64,000 nt of DNA from Polaribacter sp. (lineage in GTDB: Bacteria > Bacteroidota > Bacteroidia > Flavobacteriales > Flavobacteriaceae), in contig JABJPX010000075.1 in NCBI GenBank assembly GCA_018663625.1, forward strand, positions 1 to 64,000, read 5' to 3'. The position numbers and the translations under genes were made by a program. The notes beneath the pieces are model-generated. The model was not told the DNA's origin. It saw only the letters and a list, made by a program, of their open reading frames with translations, and made no database searches. Positions 1 through 11,300 of this stretch are shown here, piece after piece; the first letter of the stretch is position 1; every line of letters starts with the position of its first letter.

Positions 1-1149
1 ATTGGTACAATTGGACACGTAGATCACGGTAAAACAACTTTAACTGCTGCTATTACTAAAGTATTAGCTGATGCAGGTTTTTCAGAAGCAAAATCATTCG
101 ATCAGATTGATAACGCACCTGAAGAAAAAGAAAGAGGTATCACAATTAATACTTCACACGTAGAATATCAAACAGCAAATCGTCACTATGCTCACGTTGA
201 CTGTCCAGGTCACGCGGATTACGTTAAGAACATGGTAACAGGTGCTGCACAAATGGATGGAGCAATTTTAGTAGTTGCTGCAACAGATGGGCCAATGCCA
301 CAGACGAGAGAGCACATTTTATTAGGACGCCAGGTAGGTATTCCTCGTATGGTTGTTTTCTTGAACAAAGTGGACATGCTTGATGGTGATGAAGAGATGT
401 TAGAATTAGTAGACATGGAAGTAAGAGAATTACTTTCTTTCTATGAGTATGATGGTGACAACGGTCCTATCGTATCAGGTTCTGCATTAGGTGCTTTAAA
501 CGGTGAGCAACAATGGGTTGATACTGTTTTAGAATTAATGGCACAAGTTGATGCTTGGATCGAAGAGCCTTTAAGAGAGGTTGATAAAGATTTCTTAATG
601 CCAATTGAAGATGTATTCTCAATTACTGGTCGTGGAACTGTAGCTACAGGTCGTATCGAAACAGGTATTGCAAATACAGGAGATTCTGTAGATATCATTG
701 GTATGGGTGCTGAAAAAATGCAGTCTACTATTACTGGTATTGAAATGTTCCGTCAAATCTTAGATAGAGGTGAAGCAGGAGATAATGCTGGTATCTTATT
801 AAGAGGTATTGCAAAAGAAGATATTAAAAGAGGTATGGTAATCTGTAAGACAGGTTCTGTAACTCCTCATGCTAAGTTTAAAGCAGAGGTTTATGTTCTT
901 AAAAAAGAAGAAGGTGGACGTCACACTCCATTCCATAACAACTACCGTCCACAATTTTATGTGAGAACAACAGATGTTACTGGTAACATTCAATTGCCTG
1001 ATGGTGTTGAAATGGTAATGCCAGGAGATAACTTAACAATTACAGTTGATTTAATCCAACCAATCGCATTAAACTTAGGTTTACGTTTTGCAATCCGTGA
1101 AGGAGGAAGAACAGTAGGTGCAGGTCAGGTTACTGAGATTTTAGACTAA
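1..1149 (+). CDS. tuf: Elongation factor Tu, 5' end outside the window
   Basis: EF-Tu is the GTPase that carries aminoacyl-tRNA to the ribosome A site. The reading frame is already open at base 1 and begins inside the G domain with the P-loop GHVDHGKT; the DCPGHAD and NKVD motifs follow. The C-terminal beta-barrel domains 2 and 3 are complete, ending in [15 protein letters not shown]. About 382 residues are present against roughly 395 in the family, so only about a dozen N-terminal residues lie upstream of the window. The gene is followed by a terminator hairpin and tRNA-Trp, then secE, the usual Bacteroidota order. The identification is secure. Confidence 0.98.
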   Translation: MGTIGHVDHGKTTLTAAITKVLADAGFSEAKSFDQIDNAPEEKERGITINTSHVEYQTANRHYAHVDCPGHADYVKNMVTGAAQMDGAILVVAATDGPMPQTREHILLGRQVGIPRMVVFLNKVDMLDGDEEMLELVDMEVRELLSFYEYDGDNGPIVSGSALGALNGEQQWVDTVLELMAQVDAWIEEPLREVDKDFLMPIEDVFSITGRGTVATGRIETGIANTGDSVDIIGMGAEKMQSTITGIEMFRQILDRGEAGDNAGILLRGIAKEDIKRGMVICKTGSVTPHAKFKAEVYVLKKEEGGRHTPFHNNYRPQFYVRTTDVTGNIQLPDGVEMVMPGDNLTITVDLIQPIALNLGLRFAIREGGRTVGAGQVTEILD

Positions 1150-1183
1150 ACTAATTTTCGTTTAGTATCAAATAGATATACAG

Positions 1184-1213
1184 GGTGTCCCGATTTTTAT
1201 CGGGATGCCTTTT
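1184..1213 (+). terminator. Hairpin terminator after tuf
   Basis: An 11-bp stem (1184-1194 with 1199-1209, two G-U pairs, TTTT loop, core TCCCGAT/ATCGGGA) is followed by a short run of T. It lies 34 bases after the tuf stop and before tRNA-Trp. The T run is short, so termination may be partial. Confidence 0.7.
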
Positions 1214-1235
1214 ATAAGTAAAGAAAAATAGAGAG

Positions 1236-1307
1236 ACGGGCGTAGTTCAGCGGTAGAGCACTGGTCTCCAAAACCAGCTGTCGGGAGTTCGAATCTCTCC
1301 GCCCGTG
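1236..1307 (+). tRNA. tRNA-Trp (anticodon CCA)
   Basis: A complete cloverleaf is visible: a 7-bp acceptor stem (ACGGGCG with CGCCCGT), a D arm, an anticodon stem CTGGT/ACCAG with loop CTCCAAA giving anticodon CCA, and a T arm with GTTCGAAT. The CCA tail is not fully encoded. It sits between tuf and secE. Confidence 0.95.
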
Positions 1308-1330
1308 CAAATAAAAAACATATATAACTA

Positions 1331-1528
1331 ATGAAGTTTATTCAATATATCAAAGATTCTTTTGAGGAATTAAACAACCATATGACTTGGATCTCTAAAG
1401 AGGATGCGCAAAAATCGACAATGACAGTTGCTGTTTTTACGATTTTATTCGCTTTAGCCGTTGCAGGTATCGATTATGTTTTTCAAACCGGATTAGATGT
1501 TTTTTTTACAATGTTTAAATCTAACTAA
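1331..1528 (+). CDS. secE: Preprotein translocase subunit SecE
   Basis: SecE is the small essential clamp of the SecYEG channel in the inner membrane. The 65-residue product has the bacterial single-span form: a short amphipathic N-terminal part (SFEELNNHMTWISKEDAQKST) and one membrane helix at about residues 30-52 (MTVAVFTILFALAVAGIDYV). It ends 2 bases before nusG, the conserved secE-nusG pair, so the two are co-transcribed. Identification rests on length, membrane segment and position. Confidence 0.93.
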   Translation: MKFIQYIKDSFEELNNHMTWISKEDAQKSTMTVAVFTILFALAVAGIDYVFQTGLDVFFTMFKSN

Positions 1529-1530
1529 TT

Positions 1531-2082
1531 ATGGCAACTGATTCAGTAATGAAATGGTATGTTGTAAGAGCCATTGGAGGACAGGAAAATAAAGTTCAGT
1601 CCTATATAGAGACTGAAATTAGTCGTTTAGGGCTTTCAGACTTTGTAAGTCAAGTGATTGTTCCTAAAGAGAAAGTCGTTCAAATAAAAGACGGTAAAAA
1701 AATCCACAAGGAAAAAGTTTATTTTCCAGGATATATTATGGTAGAAGCAAATCTATCTGGTGAAGTTCCTCACGTTATTAAATCAATAACTGGTGTTATT
1801 GGTTTCTTAGGAGAAACCAAAGGAGGAGAGCCAGTACCAATGCGTAAATCCGAAGTAAACCGAATGTTAGGAAAAGTAGACGAATTGTCTGTACAAGACG
1901 AAAACGTTGCCATTCCATTTGATATTGGTGAAACAGTAAAAGTTGTTGATGGACCTTTTAATGGTTTTGATGGAACGATTGAAAAAGTGAATGAAGAAAA
2001 GCGTAAGCTTGAGGTAATGGTGAAGATTTTCGGAAGAAAGACACCATTAGAATTGAGTTATATGCAAGTAGAAAAGATATAA
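1531..2082 (+). CDS. nusG: Transcription termination/antitermination protein NusG
   Basis: NusG binds RNA polymerase and links it to Rho and to ribosomal protein S10. The 183-residue product has the NGN domain at about 9-110 (KWYVVRAIGGQENKV, VYFPGYIMVEA) and a C-terminal KOW domain at about 130-183 (FDIGETVKVVDGPFNGFDG). Length and domain order are normal. It lies between secE (2-base gap) and the leader of rplK. Confidence 0.96.
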   Translation: MATDSVMKWYVVRAIGGQENKVQSYIETEISRLGLSDFVSQVIVPKEKVVQIKDGKKIHKEKVYFPGYIMVEANLSGEVPHVIKSITGVIGFLGETKGGEPVPMRKSEVNRMLGKVDELSVQDENVAIPFDIGETVKVVDGPFNGFDGTIEKVNEEKRKLEVMVKIFGRKTPLELSYMQVEKI

Positions 2083-2105
2083 TTGTTACCAAATATATAA
2101 AGACC

Positions 2106-2139
2106 GATTTGTTTTGGGGCTTCCAACTTTAAACAAATC
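2106..2139 (+). promoter_or_regulatory. Structured leader of rplK, candidate L1 autoregulatory site
   Basis: In the 72-base nusG-rplK gap a perfect 9-bp stem (GATTTGTTT at 2106-2114 with AAACAAATC at 2131-2139) encloses a G-rich and C-rich internal loop (GGGG at 2116-2119, TTCC at 2121-2124). The rplK start follows 15 bases later. Bacterial L11-L1 operons are often repressed by L1 binding to such a leader. The structure is seen in the sequence; the function is inferred. Confidence 0.5.
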
Positions 2140-2154
2140 ATTAAACATTTTAAA

Positions 2155-2592
2155 ATGGCAAAAGAAGTTAGTAAAGTAGTTAAGTTACAAGTAAGGGGAG
2201 GCGCAGCGAATCCATCGCCGCCGGTTGGACCCGCTTTAGGAGCTGCTGGTGTTAACATAATGGAGTTTTGTAAACAGTTCAATGCAAGAACGCAAGATAA
2301 ACAAGGTAAAGTTTTACCAGTTGCGATCACTGTTTATAAAGATAAATCTTTCGATTTTATCGTAAAAACGCCACCTGCAGCAGTTCAGTTACTAGAAGCG
2401 GCCAAAATTAAAAAAGGTTCAGGAGAACCAAACAGGAAAAAAGTAGCATCTGTTACTTGGGATCAAATTCAAGTGATTGCAGAAGACAAAATGGTAGATT
2501 TAAATGCCTTTAAAGTTTCTTCAGCAATGAGAATGATTGCAGGTACAGCTCGTTCTATGGGTTTAACAGTTAAAGGTGATGCACCAGTATAA
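2155..2592 (+). CDS. rplK: 50S ribosomal protein L11
   Basis: L11 binds the GTPase-associated region of 23S rRNA and contacts elongation factors. The 145-residue product begins with the conserved [20 protein letters not shown] segment and ends with the C-terminal rRNA-binding domain ([12 protein letters not shown]). Length is normal. It opens the rplK-rplA-rplJ-rplL ribosomal protein run, 20 bases before rplA. Confidence 0.97.
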   Translation: MAKEVSKVVKLQVRGGAANPSPPVGPALGAAGVNIMEFCKQFNARTQDKQGKVLPVAITVYKDKSFDFIVKTPPAAVQLLEAAKIKKGSGEPNRKKVASVTWDQIQVIAEDKMVDLNAFKVSSAMRMIAGTARSMGLTVKGDAPV

Positions 2593-2612
2593 ACTTTATA
2601 AAAAATAGTAAA

Positions 2613-3302
2613 ATGGCAAGATTAACAAAAAAGCAAAAAGTTGCATACGCAAAAGTAGACGCGAATACGTCTTACGATTTAAAAGCGGCTTCAGCATTAA
2701 TCAAAGATATTACTACTGTAAAGTTTGATGCATCAGTAGATTTAGCGATTAGATTAGGAGTAGACCCTCGTAAAGCCAATCAAATGGTTAGAGGTGTCGT
2801 TACTTTACCACATGGTACAGGTAAAGATGTAAAAGTATTAGCTTTAGTAACACCAGATAAAGAAGCAGAAGCTACAGAAGCAGGTGCAGATTATGTTGGT
2901 TTAGATGAGTTTTTACAAAAAATCAAGGGAGGTTGGACCGATGTTGATGTGATTATTACCATGCCGAGTGTAATGGGGAAATTAGGACCTTTAGGAAGAG
3001 TTTTAGGACCAAGAGGCTTAATGCCAAACCCAAAGACTGGTACGGTAACAATGGACGTAGCGAAAGCAGTAAAAGACGTAAAAGCAGGAAAAATTGACTT
3101 TAAAGTTGATAAGACAGGTATTATACATGCTGCAATTGGAAAAGTTTCTTTTGATGCAAATCAGATTGCTGAAAACGCAAATGAGTTAATTCAAACAATT
3201 AACAAATTGAAACCTACTACAGCAAAGGGAACCTATATAAAAAGTGTTTTCATGTCTAGCACTATGAGTCCAAGTGTTCAACTTGATGTAAAATCTGCTT
3301 AA
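2613..3302 (+). CDS. rplA: 50S ribosomal protein L1
   Basis: L1 forms the mobile L1 stalk of the ribosome and in many bacteria represses its own operon. The 229-residue product shows the two-domain fold with the typical motifs [20 protein letters not shown] and [17 protein letters not shown]. Length is normal. Its stop lies only 21 bases before rplJ, so no room remains for an L10-type leader there. Confidence 0.97.
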   Translation: MARLTKKQKVAYAKVDANTSYDLKAASALIKDITTVKFDASVDLAIRLGVDPRKANQMVRGVVTLPHGTGKDVKVLALVTPDKEAEATEAGADYVGLDEFLQKIKGGWTDVDVIITMPSVMGKLGPLGRVLGPRGLMPNPKTGTVTMDVAKAVKDVKAGKIDFKVDKTGIIHAAIGKVSFDANQIAENANELIQTINKLKPTTAKGTYIKSVFMSSTMSPSVQLDVKSA

Positions 3303-3323
3303 TAGCAGTTAAAACCTATAATT

Positions 3324-3839
3324 ATGACTAGAGAGGAAAAATCACAAGTAATTCAAGATTTAACAGCAAAGTTAGCAGATACAAGTACTATTTATTTAGC
3401 AGATATTTCAGGATTAGATGCAACAACAACATCTAATTTACGTAGAGCATGTTTTAAAGCAGACGTTCAACTATCTGTAATAAAAAATACACTACTTGCA
3501 AAAGCAATGGAGGCTTCTGATAAAGATTTCGGAGACTTACCGTCTGTTTTAAAAGGAAATACATCTATGTTAGTTGCTGAGGCTGCAAATGCGCCAGCAA
3601 AGCTAATCAAAGAGTTTAGAAAAAAATCTGATAAGCCTTTCTTGAAAGGTGCTTACGCAGAAGAGTCTGTTTATATTGGCGATGATCAATTAGACGCTCT
3701 TGTAAATATCAAATCTAGAGAAGAACTCATTGGAGATATTATTACATTATTACAATCGCCTGCTAAGAATGTTATTTCAGCATTACAATCAGGAGGAAAC
3801 AAGCTTTCAGGTATCTTAACAACGCTATCTGAAAAATAA
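3324..3839 (+). CDS. rplJ: 50S ribosomal protein L10
   Basis: L10 anchors the L7/L12 dimers to the ribosome. The 171-residue product has the N-terminal rRNA-binding domain (LTAKLADTSTIYLADISGLD, VIKNTLLAKAM) and a C-terminal helix for L7/L12 binding (ISALQSGGNKLSGILTTLSEK). It lies directly before rplL, as expected for its partner. Confidence 0.97.
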   Translation: MTREEKSQVIQDLTAKLADTSTIYLADISGLDATTTSNLRRACFKADVQLSVIKNTLLAKAMEASDKDFGDLPSVLKGNTSMLVAEAANAPAKLIKEFRKKSDKPFLKGAYAEESVYIGDDQLDALVNIKSREELIGDIITLLQSPAKNVISALQSGGNKLSGILTTLSEK

Positions 3840-3888
3840 GTACGCGCACAAATAAACTATTATATAACAAATTTCAAAAACAATTAAA

Positions 3889-4260
3889 ATGGCAGAATTA
3901 AAAGATTTCGCAGAGCAATTAGTTAACTTAACAGTAAAAGAAGTTAATGAATTAGCTACTATTTTAAAAGATGAGTACGGTATCGAACCAGCAGCAGCAG
4001 TAGCAGCAGCAGCAGGACCAGCAGCAGCAGGTGAAGCGGTTGAAGCACAAACTGAATTCGATGTAATCTTAAAAGCAGCAGGTGGTTCTAAACTAGCAGT
4101 TGTAAAATTAGTTAAGGAATTAACTGGTTTAGGATTGAAAGAAGCTAAAGGTATCGTTGATAGCGCACCAGCAGCAGTAAAAGAAGGTGTATCTAAAGAT
4201 GAGGCAGAAGGTCTTAAAAAATCTTTAGAAGAAGCTGGAGCTGAGGTAGAGCTTAAGTAA
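3889..4260 (+). CDS. rplL: 50S ribosomal protein L7/L12
   Basis: L7/L12 is the multi-copy stalk protein that recruits translation factors. The 123-residue product has the N-terminal dimerisation domain (1-30), an Ala/Gly/Pro-rich hinge (about 34-50, [16 protein letters not shown]) and the C-terminal factor-binding domain with [31 protein letters not shown]-type sequence. The hinge is encoded by runs of GCA codons. The strong hairpins behind it probably set the ratio between L7/L12 and RNA polymerase expression. Confidence 0.97.
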   Translation: MAELKDFAEQLVNLTVKEVNELATILKDEYGIEPAAAVAAAAGPAAAGEAVEAQTEFDVILKAAGGSKLAVVKLVKELTGLGLKEAKGIVDSAPAAVKEGVSKDEAEGLKKSLEEAGAEVELK

Positions 4261-4265
4261 TTTAC

Positions 4266-4288
4266 TTTCCCGAAAATATCTCGGGAAA
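4266..4288 (+). promoter_or_regulatory. First hairpin in the rplL-rpoB gap
   Basis: An 8-bp stem TTTCCCGA/TCGGGAAA with a 7-base loop starts 5 bases after the rplL stop. It is followed by A-rich, not T-rich, sequence, so it looks more like a processing or stability element than a terminator. Confidence 0.5.
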
Positions 4289-4298
4289 AACAAATTAA

Positions 4299-4337
4299 GG
4301 TTTAGGTACTAAAAACACATGTTTTTAGTCCTAAACC
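4299..4337 (+). promoter_or_regulatory. Long hairpin between rplL and rpoB, attenuator or processing site
   Basis: GGTTTAGG plus ACTAAAAAC pairs with GTTTTTAGT plus CCTAAACC: 17 bp with a single bulged T (4307) and an ACAT loop. The next bases are ATTTTGTG, a weak T tract. Position and strength match the element that, in other bacteria, lowers polymerase subunit expression relative to ribosomal proteins (an attenuator plus RNase III site in E. coli). The structure is seen; the role is inferred. Confidence 0.6.
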
Positions 4338-4385
4338 ATTTTGTGTATATATTCGTTTTTATTTTAATTAAAAATATATTCTCTT

Positions 4386-7300
4386 TTGGCAACGAAAAAC
4401 ACCACTGAAAGAATCAACTTCGCAACTTCGAAATTAGGTACAGATTATCCAGATTTTCTAGATATTCAGGTAAAGTCATTTCAAGACTTTTTCCAGTTAC
4501 AAACTAAAGCAGAAGAAAGAGGAGAAGAAGGGTTGTATAAAACCTTCATGGATAATTTCCCAATTACAGATACTAGAAATCAATTTGTATTAGAATTTTT
4601 AGATTATTTTGTAGACCCCCCAAGATATAGTATTCAAGAATGTATAGAGAGAGGTTTAACACATAGTGTTCCTCTAAAAGCACGTTTAAAGCTTTTCTGT
4701 ACAGATCCAGAACACGAAGATTTCGAAACTATTGTACAAGATGTTTATTTAGGGACCATTCCTTATATGACCAACTCGGGTACTTTCGTAATTAACGGTG
4801 CAGAACGTGTAGTTGTTTCTCAATTGCATAGATCTCCAGGTGTGTTTTTTGGACAATCTTTCCATGCAAACGGAACAAAATTATACTCAGCAAGAGTAAT
4901 TCCATTCAAAGGTTCTTGGATTGAATTTGCTACCGATATCAATCAAGTGATGTACGCTTATATCGATAGAAAGAAAAAATTACCAGTGACTACTTTATTC
5001 AGAGCCATCGGTTTTGAAAGAGATAAAGACATTTTAGAGATTTTCAACTTAGCAGAAGAAGTGAAGGTTTCTAAAGCTGGACTTAAAAAAGTACTAGGAC
5101 GTAAGTTAGCAGCTAGAGTTTTAAAAACTTGGCATGAAGATTTCGTAGATGAAGATACAGGAGAAGTTGTATCTATTGAAAGAAACGAAATCATTTTAGA
5201 CAGAGATACGGTTCTAGAAAAAGAACATATTGATGAAATAATGGAAGCGGGTGCTAAAACCGTCTTGTTACATAAACATGATAATTTGCATGCAGATTAT
5301 TCGATTATTCATAATACATTACAAAAAGATCCTACAAATTCTGAAAAAGAAGCTGTAGAGCATATTTATAGACAATTACGTAATGCTGAACCGCCAGATG
5401 AAGAGACGGCAAGAGGTATTATAGACAAATTATTCTTTTCGGAACAACGTTACAATTTAGGTGAAGTTGGTCGTTTTAGAATGAATATCAAATTAGGTTT
5501 AGAAGAACCAATCACTCAAAAAGTATTAACAAAACTTGATATCATTACGATTATTAAGTATTTGATTGAATTGATTAACTCTAAAGCTGAAGTAGATGAT
5601 ATTGATCACTTATCAAACCGTCGTGTAAGAACAGTTGGAGAACAATTGGCACAACAATTTGGTGTTGGTTTAGCCCGTATGGCTAGAACCATTCGTGAGC
5701 GTATGAATGTACGTGACAATGAGGTTTTCACTCCTATTGATTTAATTAATGCGAAGACACTTTCTTCTGTAATTAATTCATTTTTTGGAACCAACCAATT
5801 GTCTCAATTTATGGATCAAACAAACCCACTAGCAGAAATTACGCATAAGCGTCGTTTATCTGCACTAGGGCCAGGTGGTTTATCTAGAGAGAGAGCAGGT
5901 TTTGAGGTACGTGATGTTCACTATACTCACTACGGACGTCTTTGTCCAATTGAAACTCCAGAGGGACCAAACATTGGTTTGATTTCTTCACTTTCAGTTT
6001 TTGCAAAAGTAAATAATTTAGGGTTTATCGAAACTCCTTATATTAAGGTAGAATCAGGAAATCTTGATTTAGAGCATAAGCATATTTATTTAAGTGCTGA
6101 AGAGGAAGAAGGAATGAAGTTTGCGCAGTCAAATATTGAGGTGGATGCAAAAGGTGTTTTACAAGGTGATCGTGTTATTTCACGTGAAGGAGGAGATTTT
6201 CCAGTAGTTTCTACAAGCGAAGTAGATTATATGGATGTTGCTCCAAATCAAATTGCATCGATTTCAGCATCTTTAATTCCGTTCTTAGAACATGATGATG
6301 CCAACCGTGCATTAATGGGATCGAACATGATGCGTCAAGCTGTTCCATTATTACGCCCACAAGCACCAATTGTTGGTACTGGTTTAGAAAGAAGAGTTGC
6401 AAAAGATTCAAGAATCTTAATCAATGCAGAAGGAAGCGGAGTTGTAGTATATGTAGATGCAAATGTTATCAAAATTAAGTATGATAGAACCGATGAAGAA
6501 AAACTAGTTAGTTTTGAATCTGACGAGAAATCATATAACTTAATTAAGTTTAGAAAAACCAATCAAGGAACCAACATTAACCTAAAACCTATTGTACAAA
6601 AAGGAGATAGAGTTGAAGAAGGTCAGGTTCTTTGTGAAGGATATGCAACACAAAAAGGAGAATTAGCCTTAGGAATCAATATGAAAGTAGCCTTTATGCC
6701 ATGGAAAGGGTATAACTTTGAGGATGCGATTGTAATTTCTGAAAGAGTAGTTCGTGAAGACATCTTTACATCAATACATATTGATGAGTATTCTTTAGAC
6801 GTAAGAGATACGAAGCTAGGAACTGAAGAGTTGACCAATGATATTCCAAACGTTTCAGAAGAAGCTACCAAAGATTTAGATGAAAATGGAATGATTCGTA
6901 TTGGAGCAGAAGTAAATCCAGGCGATATCCTAATTGGTAAGATTACACCAAAAGGAGAATCAGATCCAACTCCAGAAGAAAAATTATTACGTGCTATTTT
7001 TGGTGATAAAGCTGGTGATGTAAAAGATGCATCATTAAAAGCTTCTCCATCATTAAGAGGGGTAGTAATTGATAAAAAATTATTTAAAAGAGCCGTAAAA
7101 GATAAAAATAAGAGATTAAGAGATAAAGAAGCAGTTGCTACTTTAGAATCTTCTTTTGTTTCTAAATTTGAAGTTTTAAAAGACAGTTTAATCGATAAGT
7201 TATTTGGCTTAATAAGCGGAAAAACTTCACAAGGAGTTTTTAACGATTTAGGAGAAGAAGTATTACCAAAAGGTAAGAAATATACTCTTAAGATGTTAAA

Positions 7301-8198
7301 CTCTGTAGATGATTATGTGCATTTAACAGGTTCTTGGACAACCGATGATTCTTTAAATTCTTTAGTAGGTGAATTAGTTCACAACTATAAAATTAAAGTA
7401 AACGATTTACAAGGTAGTTTACGTCGTCAGAAATTTACAATTTCTGTAGGAGATGAGTTACCAGCAGGAATCTTAAAATTAGCGAAAGTTTATATTGCCA
7501 AAAAACGAAAGTTAAAAGTAGGTGATAAAATGGCGGGACGTCATGGAAATAAAGGTATTGTTGCTCGTATTGTAAGAGCAGAAGACATGCCTTTCCTAGA
7601 AGACGGAACACCAGTAGACATCGTTTTAAATCCATTAGGGGTACCTTCTCGTATGAATATTGGTCAGATTTATGAAACTGTTCTTGGTTGGGCAGGTCAG
7701 AAATTAGGAACTACTTATGCAACACCAATTTTTGATGGAGCATCTTTAGATGAAATCAATACAATTACAGACGAAGCAGGTGTACCAAGATTTGGACATA
7801 CCTATTTATATGATGGTGGAACAGGAAAACGTTTCGATCAGCCAGCAACGGTTGGAATCATTTATATGATTAAGTTAGGACACATGATTGAAGATAAGAT
7901 GCACGCACGTTCTATCGGACCATACTCATTAATTACACAACAACCATTAGGAGGTAAAGCTCAATTTGGAGGTCAGCGTTTTGGAGAGATGGAAGTATGG
8001 GCATTAGAGGCATACGGTGCTTCAAGTATCTTAAGAGAAATCTTAACTGTAAAATCTGATGATGTAATGGGAAGAGCCAAAACATACGAAAGTATTGTAA
8101 AAGGTGAAGCGATGCCAGAACCAGGTCTACCAGAATCATTTAACGTATTAATGCACGAACTGAAAGGTTTAGGTTTAGACGTTAGATTAGAAGAATAG
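4386..8198 (+). CDS. rpoB: DNA-directed RNA polymerase beta subunit
   Basis: The beta subunit forms half of the polymerase catalytic cleft and carries the rifampicin pocket. The 1270-residue product has all conserved blocks, including the rifampicin region ([34 protein letters not shown]), [12 protein letters not shown] and the C-terminal [20 protein letters not shown]. The start codon is TTG at 4386-4388: the product begins [12 protein letters not shown], matching the family N-terminus, and no in-frame ATG lies upstream near it. It is followed by rpoC after 102 bases. Confidence 0.97.
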   Translation: MATKNTTERINFATSKLGTDYPDFLDIQVKSFQDFFQLQTKAEERGEEGLYKTFMDNFPITDTRNQFVLEFLDYFVDPPRYSIQECIERGLTHSVPLKARLKLFCTDPEHEDFETIVQDVYLGTIPYMTNSGTFVINGAERVVVSQLHRSPGVFFGQSFHANGTKLYSARVIPFKGSWIEFATDINQVMYAYIDRKKKLPVTTLFRAIGFERDKDILEIFNLAEEVKVSKAGLKKVLGRKLAARVLKTWHEDFVDEDTGEVVSIERNEIILDRDTVLEKEHIDEIMEAGAKTVLLHKHDNLHADYSIIHNTLQKDPTNSEKEAVEHIYRQLRNAEPPDEETARGIIDKLFFSEQRYNLGEVGRFRMNIKLGLEEPITQKVLTKLDIITIIKYLIELINSKAEVDDIDHLSNRRVRTVGEQLAQQFGVGLARMARTIRERMNVRDNEVFTPIDLINAKTLSSVINSFFGTNQLSQFMDQTNPLAEITHKRRLSALGPGGLSRERAGFEVRDVHYTHYGRLCPIETPEGPNIGLISSLSVFAKVNNLGFIETPYIKVESGNLDLEHKHIYLSAEEEEGMKFAQSNIEVDAKGVLQGDRVISREGGDFPVVSTSEVDYMDVAPNQIASISASLIPFLEHDDANRALMGSNMMRQAVPLLRPQAPIVGTGLERRVAKDSRILINAEGSGVVVYVDANVIKIKYDRTDEEKLVSFESDEKSYNLIKFRKTNQGTNINLKPIVQKGDRVEEGQVLCEGYATQKGELALGINMKVAFMPWKGYNFEDAIVISERVVREDIFTSIHIDEYSLDVRDTKLGTEELTNDIPNVSEEATKDLDENGMIRIGAEVNPGDILIGKITPKGESDPTPEEKLLRAIFGDKAGDVKDASLKASPSLRGVVIDKKLFKRAVKDKNKRLRDKEAVATLESSFVSKFEVLKDSLIDKLFGLISGKTSQGVFNDLGEEVLPKGKKYTLKMLNSVDDYVHLTGSWTTDDSLNSLVGELVHNYKIKVNDLQGSLRRQKFTISVGDELPAGILKLAKVYIAKKRKLKVGDKMAGRHGNKGIVARIVRAEDMPFLEDGTPVDIVLNPLGVPSRMNIGQIYETVLGWAGQKLGTTYATPIFDGASLDEINTITDEAGVPRFGHTYLYDGGTGKRFDQPATVGIIYMIKLGHMIEDKMHARSIGPYSLITQQPLGGKAQFGGQRFGEMEVWALEAYGASSILREILTVKSDDVMGRAKTYESIVKGEAMPEPGLPESFNVLMHELKGLGLDVRLEE

Positions 8199-8206
8199 CA
8201 AAAATT

Positions 8207-8275
8207 GATGATAGAAGTTGATGCAAGTCAGCTTCTATTCATCATATATTAATAAGTCTCTTAGAGACCGTTTTT
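8207..8275 (+). promoter_or_regulatory. Two hairpins in the rpoB-rpoC gap
   Basis: The first stem pairs 8207-8221 with 8228-8243 (15 bp, one bulged base, one G-U pair). The second is GTCTC/GAGAC (8256-8268) followed by CG and five T. Both lie in the 102-base gap. They may be mRNA processing or pausing elements; full termination here would be unexpected because rpoC follows. Confidence 0.4.
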
Positions 8276-8300
8276 ACAATTTTAATTCGAATCCATTACC

Positions 8301-11300
8301 ATGGCAAGAAAACACGAGAAGTACACTGTAAAAAAGTTTAATAAAATCTCCATTGGTTTATCCTCACCAGAATCTATTTTAGAGATTTCTAAAGGTGAAG
8401 TTTTAAAACCAGAAACAATTAATTACCGTACCCACAAACCAGAAAGAGATGGTTTATTTTGTGAGCGTATTTTTGGTCCTGTAAAGGATTATGAATGTGC
8501 TTGTGGAAAATATAAAAGAATCCGTTACAAAGGAATCGTTTGTGATCGATGTGGTGTAGAAGTAACAGAAAAGAAAGTACGTAGAGATCGAGTAGGACAT
8601 ATCAACTTAGTTGTTCCTGTTGCTCATATTTGGTATTTTAGATCATTGCCTAACAAAATGGGATACCTTTTAGGTTTGCCATCTAAAAAGTTAGACATGA
8701 TTATATACTACGAACGATATGTAGTAATTCAACCCGGTATTGCAAAAAATGCGGAAGGAGCATCTTTACAAAAAATGGACTTCCTAACAGAAGAAGAATA
8801 TTTAGATATTTTAGAAGAAATTCCAGCAGAAAATCAATATTTAGAAGACACAGACCCAAACAAGTTTATTGCTAAAATGGGAGCTGAGTGTTTAATTGAC
8901 CTATTAGCACGTATCGATTTAGAAGCATTGTCTTTTGAATTACGACACAAAGCAAATACGGAAACTTCTAAACAAAGAAAAACAGAAGCTTTAAAGCGTT
9001 TAAATGTTGTTGAAGCATTTAAAGACTCTCAGAAAAATAGAGAGAACAATCCAGAGTGGATGATCATGAAGGTAGTTCCGGTAATACCACCAGAATTACG
9101 TCCATTAGTTCCTTTAGATGGAGGTCGTTTTGCAACTTCAGATTTAAATGATTTATACAGAAGAGTTATTATTAGAAACAATCGTTTAAAAAGATTGGTT
9201 GAGATAAAAGCTCCAGAAGTTATTTTACGTAATGAGAAACGTATGTTACAGGAATCAGTAGATTCATTGTTTGACAATACACGTAAATCATCTGCAGTAA
9301 AAACAGAATCTAACAGACCTTTAAAATCTTTATCAGATTCCTTAAAAGGAAAACAAGGACGTTTCCGTCAGAATTTATTAGGAAAGCGTGTTGATTATTC
9401 TGCACGTTCTGTAATTGTTGTTGGACCTGAATTAAGATTGTCAGAATGTGGTATTCCTAAGGATATGGCAGCTGAACTTTACAAGCCTTTTGTAATCCGT
9501 AAATTGATTGAAAGAGGAATTGTGAAAACAGTAAAATCTGCCAAGAAAATTATAGACAGAAAAGAACCAGTTGTTTGGGATATTTTAGAAAACGTAATTA
9601 AAGGACACCCTGTTTTATTAAACAGAGCCCCTACTTTACACAGACTAGGTATACAAGCTTTTCAACCAAAATTAATTGAAGGAAAAGCAATCCAATTACA
9701 CCCATTAGCATGTTCTGCATTTAATGCGGATTTTGATGGGGATCAAATGGCAGTGCATTTACCATTAGGACCTGAAGCTATTTTAGAAGCGCAAATATTA
9801 ATGTTAGCGTCTCATAATATCTTAAATCCTGCCAATGGTGCACCAGTTACTGTACCTTCTCAGGATATGGTACTTGGTTTGTACTACATGACAAAAGAAA
9901 GAGTTTCTACTCCAGAAGTACCAATTAAAGGAGAAGGATTAACTTTCTATTCACCAGAAGAAGTAACGATTGCTTTTAACGAAGAAATGGTTGACTTAAA
10001 TGCGGGTATTAAAGTAAGAACTCAAGATGTTGACGAAAACGGAGCACAAGTAACTAAAATTATAGCAACCACTGTTGGTAGAGTTTTATTTAACGAAGTA
10101 GTTCCTCCAGCTGCTGGATATATCAATGAAGTATTGACTAAGAAAAACTTAAGAGGAATTATCGGTGCTGTTTTAAAAGCAACTGACATTCCTACAACGG
10201 GTGATTTCTTAGACGAGATTAAAAACATGGGTTATAAATTTGCCTTCCAAGGTGGTTTATCATTCAGTCTAGGAGATATTATTATTCCTAAAGAAAAAAT
10301 AGGAATGATTGCTGAAGCGAATAAAGAAGTGGATGGAATTATTTCGAATTATAACATGGGAATGTTAACGCAAAAAGAGCGTTACAACCAGGTAATTGAT
10401 ATTTGGGGTAGAACCAATAACGATTTAACTGAGTTGTCTATGAAACGTTTGCGTGAAGATCAACAAGGTTTCAACTCGGTATATATGATGCTTGATTCTG
10501 GAGCCCGTGGATCTAAAGAACAGATTCGTCAGTTAACTGGTATGCGTGGATTAATGGCAAAGCCTAAAAAATCGACTGCTGGTGGTGGTGAAATTATTGA
10601 GAATCCAATTCTTTCTAACTTTAAGGAAGGATTATCGATACATGAATACTTTATCTCTACGCACGGTGCACGTAAAGGATTAGCGGATACCGCTTTAAAA
10701 ACTGCCGATGCAGGTTACCTAACACGTCGTTTAGTAGATGTTTCACAAGATGTAATTGTAAACCAAGAAGATTGTGGTACATTAAGAGGATTAGAAGTAA
10801 TGCCTTTAAAGAAAAATGATGAGATTGTAGAATCTTTATCAGATAGAATTGAAGGGCGTGTTTCTTTACAAGATGTATTTTTACCGAATTCAGATGATGA
10901 GTTATTGGTTGCTGCAGGAGAATCTATTTCTATTAAAATAGCTGATGCGATCCAAGCAGCAGGGATTGATAGAGTAGAAGTTAGATCTGCATTAACATGT
11001 GAATCTCCGAAAGGAATTTGTGCAAAATGTTATGGTCAAAGTTTATCTACCCGTAGTAAAGTACAAATTGGAGAATCAGTAGGTGTAATTGCAGCACAAT
11101 CTATTGGAGAACCAGGTACACAGTTAACATTACGTACATTCCACGTTGGTGGGGTTGCCGGAAATATTTCAGAAGAAAATAAATTAACAGCGAAGTTTGA
11201 AGGGAAAGTTACCATCGAAGACTTACGTACCGTTAAAGGAAAAGATAATGACGGTAAGGAAGTAGAAATCGTAATTTCTAGAACAGCAGAAATTAAAGTT

